From NCBI GenBank assembly GCA_938005345.1, contig CALLNG010000297.1, positions 1-6,808 of the forward strand: a stretch of 6,808 bases of DNA. The letters are read 5' to 3'. This document shows positions 5,402 through 6,808 of this stretch, piece after piece. Source of the DNA: an uncultured Clostridia bacterium (GTDB lineage Bacteria > Bacillota > Clostridia > RUG12999). The notes below the pieces were generated by a model. It was not told the origin of the DNA and did not search any database. It saw only the letters and a list, made by a program, of their open reading frames with translations. Every line of letters starts with the position of its first letter. Position 1 is the stretch's first letter. A program made the translations under genes and the position numbers.

Positions 5402-5958
5402 AACATGCCAGAGAGAAAGCGGAACTTGCAGCAAATATTGATAGCCAGCCGGACTGCGAATTGGAAGATGTGCAAAAGGCAAATAATGAACTTCTTACCG
5501 CCAAAAAGATCATGAACCAAACGCGGCAAGAAAACCTCGCCGCCATTCGCCAGATGGAATTGGACCATTGCGTGGGCTTTTTTGATGAAGTAGTAAGGCA
5601 ATATGCAAAGCCAGACGAACAGCATTCATTTGACAGCCTTATAAAAACGGCGCAAAAATCTATAGAAAGGAATGATTCTAACTTTGACAACATTCTGGAT
5701 AATATGAAAACAAAAAATACGCTAATACTATTAAGACAGGATTGGTTTATTATCGACTGGTATCAAAGAGCAACGGCTTCTAATGCAAATTATGTGGATA
5801 TGGCACGTTTTGCGGAATTGAAACACCTGGGAAAACAGGCGCTGGAAGTAGATGACATGAAACAGCTTCGCCAAATATTATTTGAGCTTTGGGACATTCA
5901 AATCCGGCCAAATTCTGGGGATGGCATGTTTGATGATGCCAATATTGTGAAAGGATAA
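5395..5958 (+). CDS. Hsp70-family chaperone, helical C-terminal tail (last piece)
   Basis: With one C restored near 5394, the lid sequence RIDRMAEKVYAP continues as QLKHAREKAELAANIDSQPD and stays open to TAA 5956-5958. As a stand-alone ORF only a TTG at 5461 could start it, and no ribosome site precedes it, so it is not a separate gene. The ~190 residues are alpha-helical: a coiled-coil-like stretch (LEDVQKANNELLTAKKIMNQ), then FFDEVVRQYAK, LLRQDWFIIDWYQRA and QLRQILFELWDI. In DnaK the lid is roughly 100 residues with a disordered end; this one is about twice as long and well structured, so it may dock a partner such as the AAA+ protein encoded 5 nt downstream. That docking role is inference. 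Confidence 0.82.
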   Translation, partial: QLKHAREKAELAANIDSQPDCELEDVQKANNELLTAKKIMNQTRQENLAAIRQMELDHCVGFFDEVVRQYAKPDEQHSFDSLIKTAQKSIERNDSNFDNILDNMKTKNTLILLRQDWFIIDWYQRATASNANYVDMARFAELKHLGKQALEVDDMKQLRQILFELWDIQIRPNSGDGMFDDANIVKG

Positions 5959-5963
5959 ATTAA

Positions 5964-6808
5964 ATGAAACAATTGTTGCCAAGGGGATACCCTGTTACGG
6001 ATAATAAGAGAATAAAACGAATGGTTGCCCATGGACCGGATTGGCAGATATATTTGACCAATCAGGATACCTATGTACTTGCGGTCACTTGCACGTTATA
6101 CAATAATTGGGTGGAAAAGTGCTCTTTGCCGGACGGACTGTTTCTTCCACAAGATACGGTGCCAATGTGCCGCGTTTTTGCAAGCCGTGACAGTTACCTT
6201 GTTTCTTCCATAAAAATGGGACCTTATCCGGAGAACAGCGGGCAAATTGAAGCGTTTTCGGTTGCCTTTCATACAGCGGTACAACGATTCAGCGATATGG
6301 ATTTATCCCAAGCCATTTATTTAGAGAAATACTCATTATTGCTGCCCACTGTATTTACATCCAACGATGCAGACAACAAAGTAGTGCTTGGAATGTGGAT
6401 AACCGGAGGCGTCCGTGTATCTGTTGATTCATTTGAACGGGTAAAGGAAATCATGTCTTGGTTGCCAGACCATGCACTCGCAAGGTCAATTGAATTGGCA
6501 GGATTTCATGTAGTGAGGCAACCTGCGGAGAACAAAAATGGCGAGGAACTGGCACCTGAAAAGGAAGAAAGAGAAATTGTAGGGGCAGTGCTGTCTGGAG
6601 GCGGGTTTGTTTTAACCGGACGGCCCGAATTGCAGACATTTATTCAGGAGCATATTATTGATGTTGTGTTGAACCCGGATCAGTATAAACGGATGGGGAT
6701 ACCGTTTCCAGGTGCCACAATCCTTTATGGGCCTCCGGGCTGCGGAAAAACCTATGCGGTGGAGAAACTGTCAGAATATTTAGGTTGGAAACGATTTGAA
6801 ATTGACTC
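5964..6808 (+). CDS. AAA+ family ATPase, 3'-truncated by the window
   Basis: The frame is open from ATG 5964 to the right edge, 281 complete codons. AAAGGA (5950-5955) lies 8 nt upstream of the start, and the Hsp70 stop is 5 nt before it, so the genes share an operon. Residues 1 to about 200 form an N-terminal region I do not recognise, mixed alpha/beta (MKQLLPRGYPVTDNKRIKRM, then QIYLTNQDTYVLAVTCTLYN). Then come GGGFVLTGRPELQTFIQEHI, DVVLNPDQYKRMGIPFPGA and the Walker A loop GPPGCGKT at 256-263. The 'GPPGCGKT' form preceded by ILY is typical of classical AAA proteins (p97/Vps4/FtsH/SpoVK type) that remodel or unfold proteins as hexamers. Walker B, sensors and arginine fingers would lie beyond 6808. 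Next to an Hsp70 and a GrpE-like gene, a disaggregase or substrate-handover role is the natural guess, as with ClpB-DnaK, but this is not a ClpB. Confidence 0.93.
   Translation, partial: MKQLLPRGYPVTDNKRIKRMVAHGPDWQIYLTNQDTYVLAVTCTLYNNWVEKCSLPDGLFLPQDTVPMCRVFASRDSYLVSSIKMGPYPENSGQIEAFSVAFHTAVQRFSDMDLSQAIYLEKYSLLLPTVFTSNDADNKVVLGMWITGGVRVSVDSFERVKEIMSWLPDHALARSIELAGFHVVRQPAENKNGEELAPEKEEREIVGAVLSGGGFVLTGRPELQTFIQEHIIDVVLNPDQYKRMGIPFPGATILYGPPGCGKTYAVEKLSEYLGWKRFEID

Noticed and set aside
3729..5693. Minus-strand ORFs of 81-141 codons across the Hsp70 gene
   Set aside because: They lie opposite clearly conserved Hsp70 coding sequence, lack ribosome sites and are low-complexity antisense shadows.

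Overview
The window looks like accessory DNA from a low-GC Firmicute, most likely a gut-type Clostridia. The grounds are AT-rich sequence, purine-rich Shine-Dalgarno sites of the GGAGG type, sigma-A-like promoters and phage/ICE-type small proteins. No rRNA, tRNA, CRISPR array or complete insertion sequence is visible. The lineage is an inference from style, not from a marker gene.

Left part (1-2711): debris and switch genes of an integrative element. It opens with the core-binding part of a tyrosine integrase that loses its family-like sequence near position 201. A leftward cluster then follows, read from 1351 down to 287: a 72-residue XRE-type repressor, a one-pass membrane protein with a C-terminal His/Cys cluster, a 27-codon ORF that is almost entirely one long RNA hairpin, and a small coiled-coil/membrane protein. 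Between the repressor and the rightward genes lies a compact control region (1387-1435) with two inverted operator copies and a good rightward promoter, the layout of a phage/ICE genetic switch. To its right are a coding fragment on the minus strand, a rightward phage-type regulatory gene (1862-2385) broken by two apparent one-base insertions, and a start-less winged-helix-like fragment on the minus strand (2421-2711).

Right part (2712-6808): a separate rightward operon. A strong extended -10 promoter (2856-2884) precedes a leader of about 230 nt with hairpins, a direct repeat and a possible 36-residue leader ORF. It then encodes a compact GrpE-like protein, an Hsp70-family chaperone with a beta-rich insert and a long helical tail, and an AAA+ ATPase with a Walker A motif that runs off the window edge. 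The ATGA overlap between the first two genes and the 5-nt gap between the last two point to translational coupling. The idea is a dedicated ATP-driven chaperone/remodelling machine: nucleotide exchange factor, Hsp70 and AAA+ unfoldase-like protein, with no J-protein seen here. It is the best candidate for an unusual system in the window; its client and purpose cannot be read from the sequence.

A caution applies to the whole window. At least four genes, including the Hsp70, need single-base corrections to read through, several of them in short homopolymer runs. Either the locus is decaying or the sequence contains indel errors; this should be settled before reading biology into any individual frameshift.
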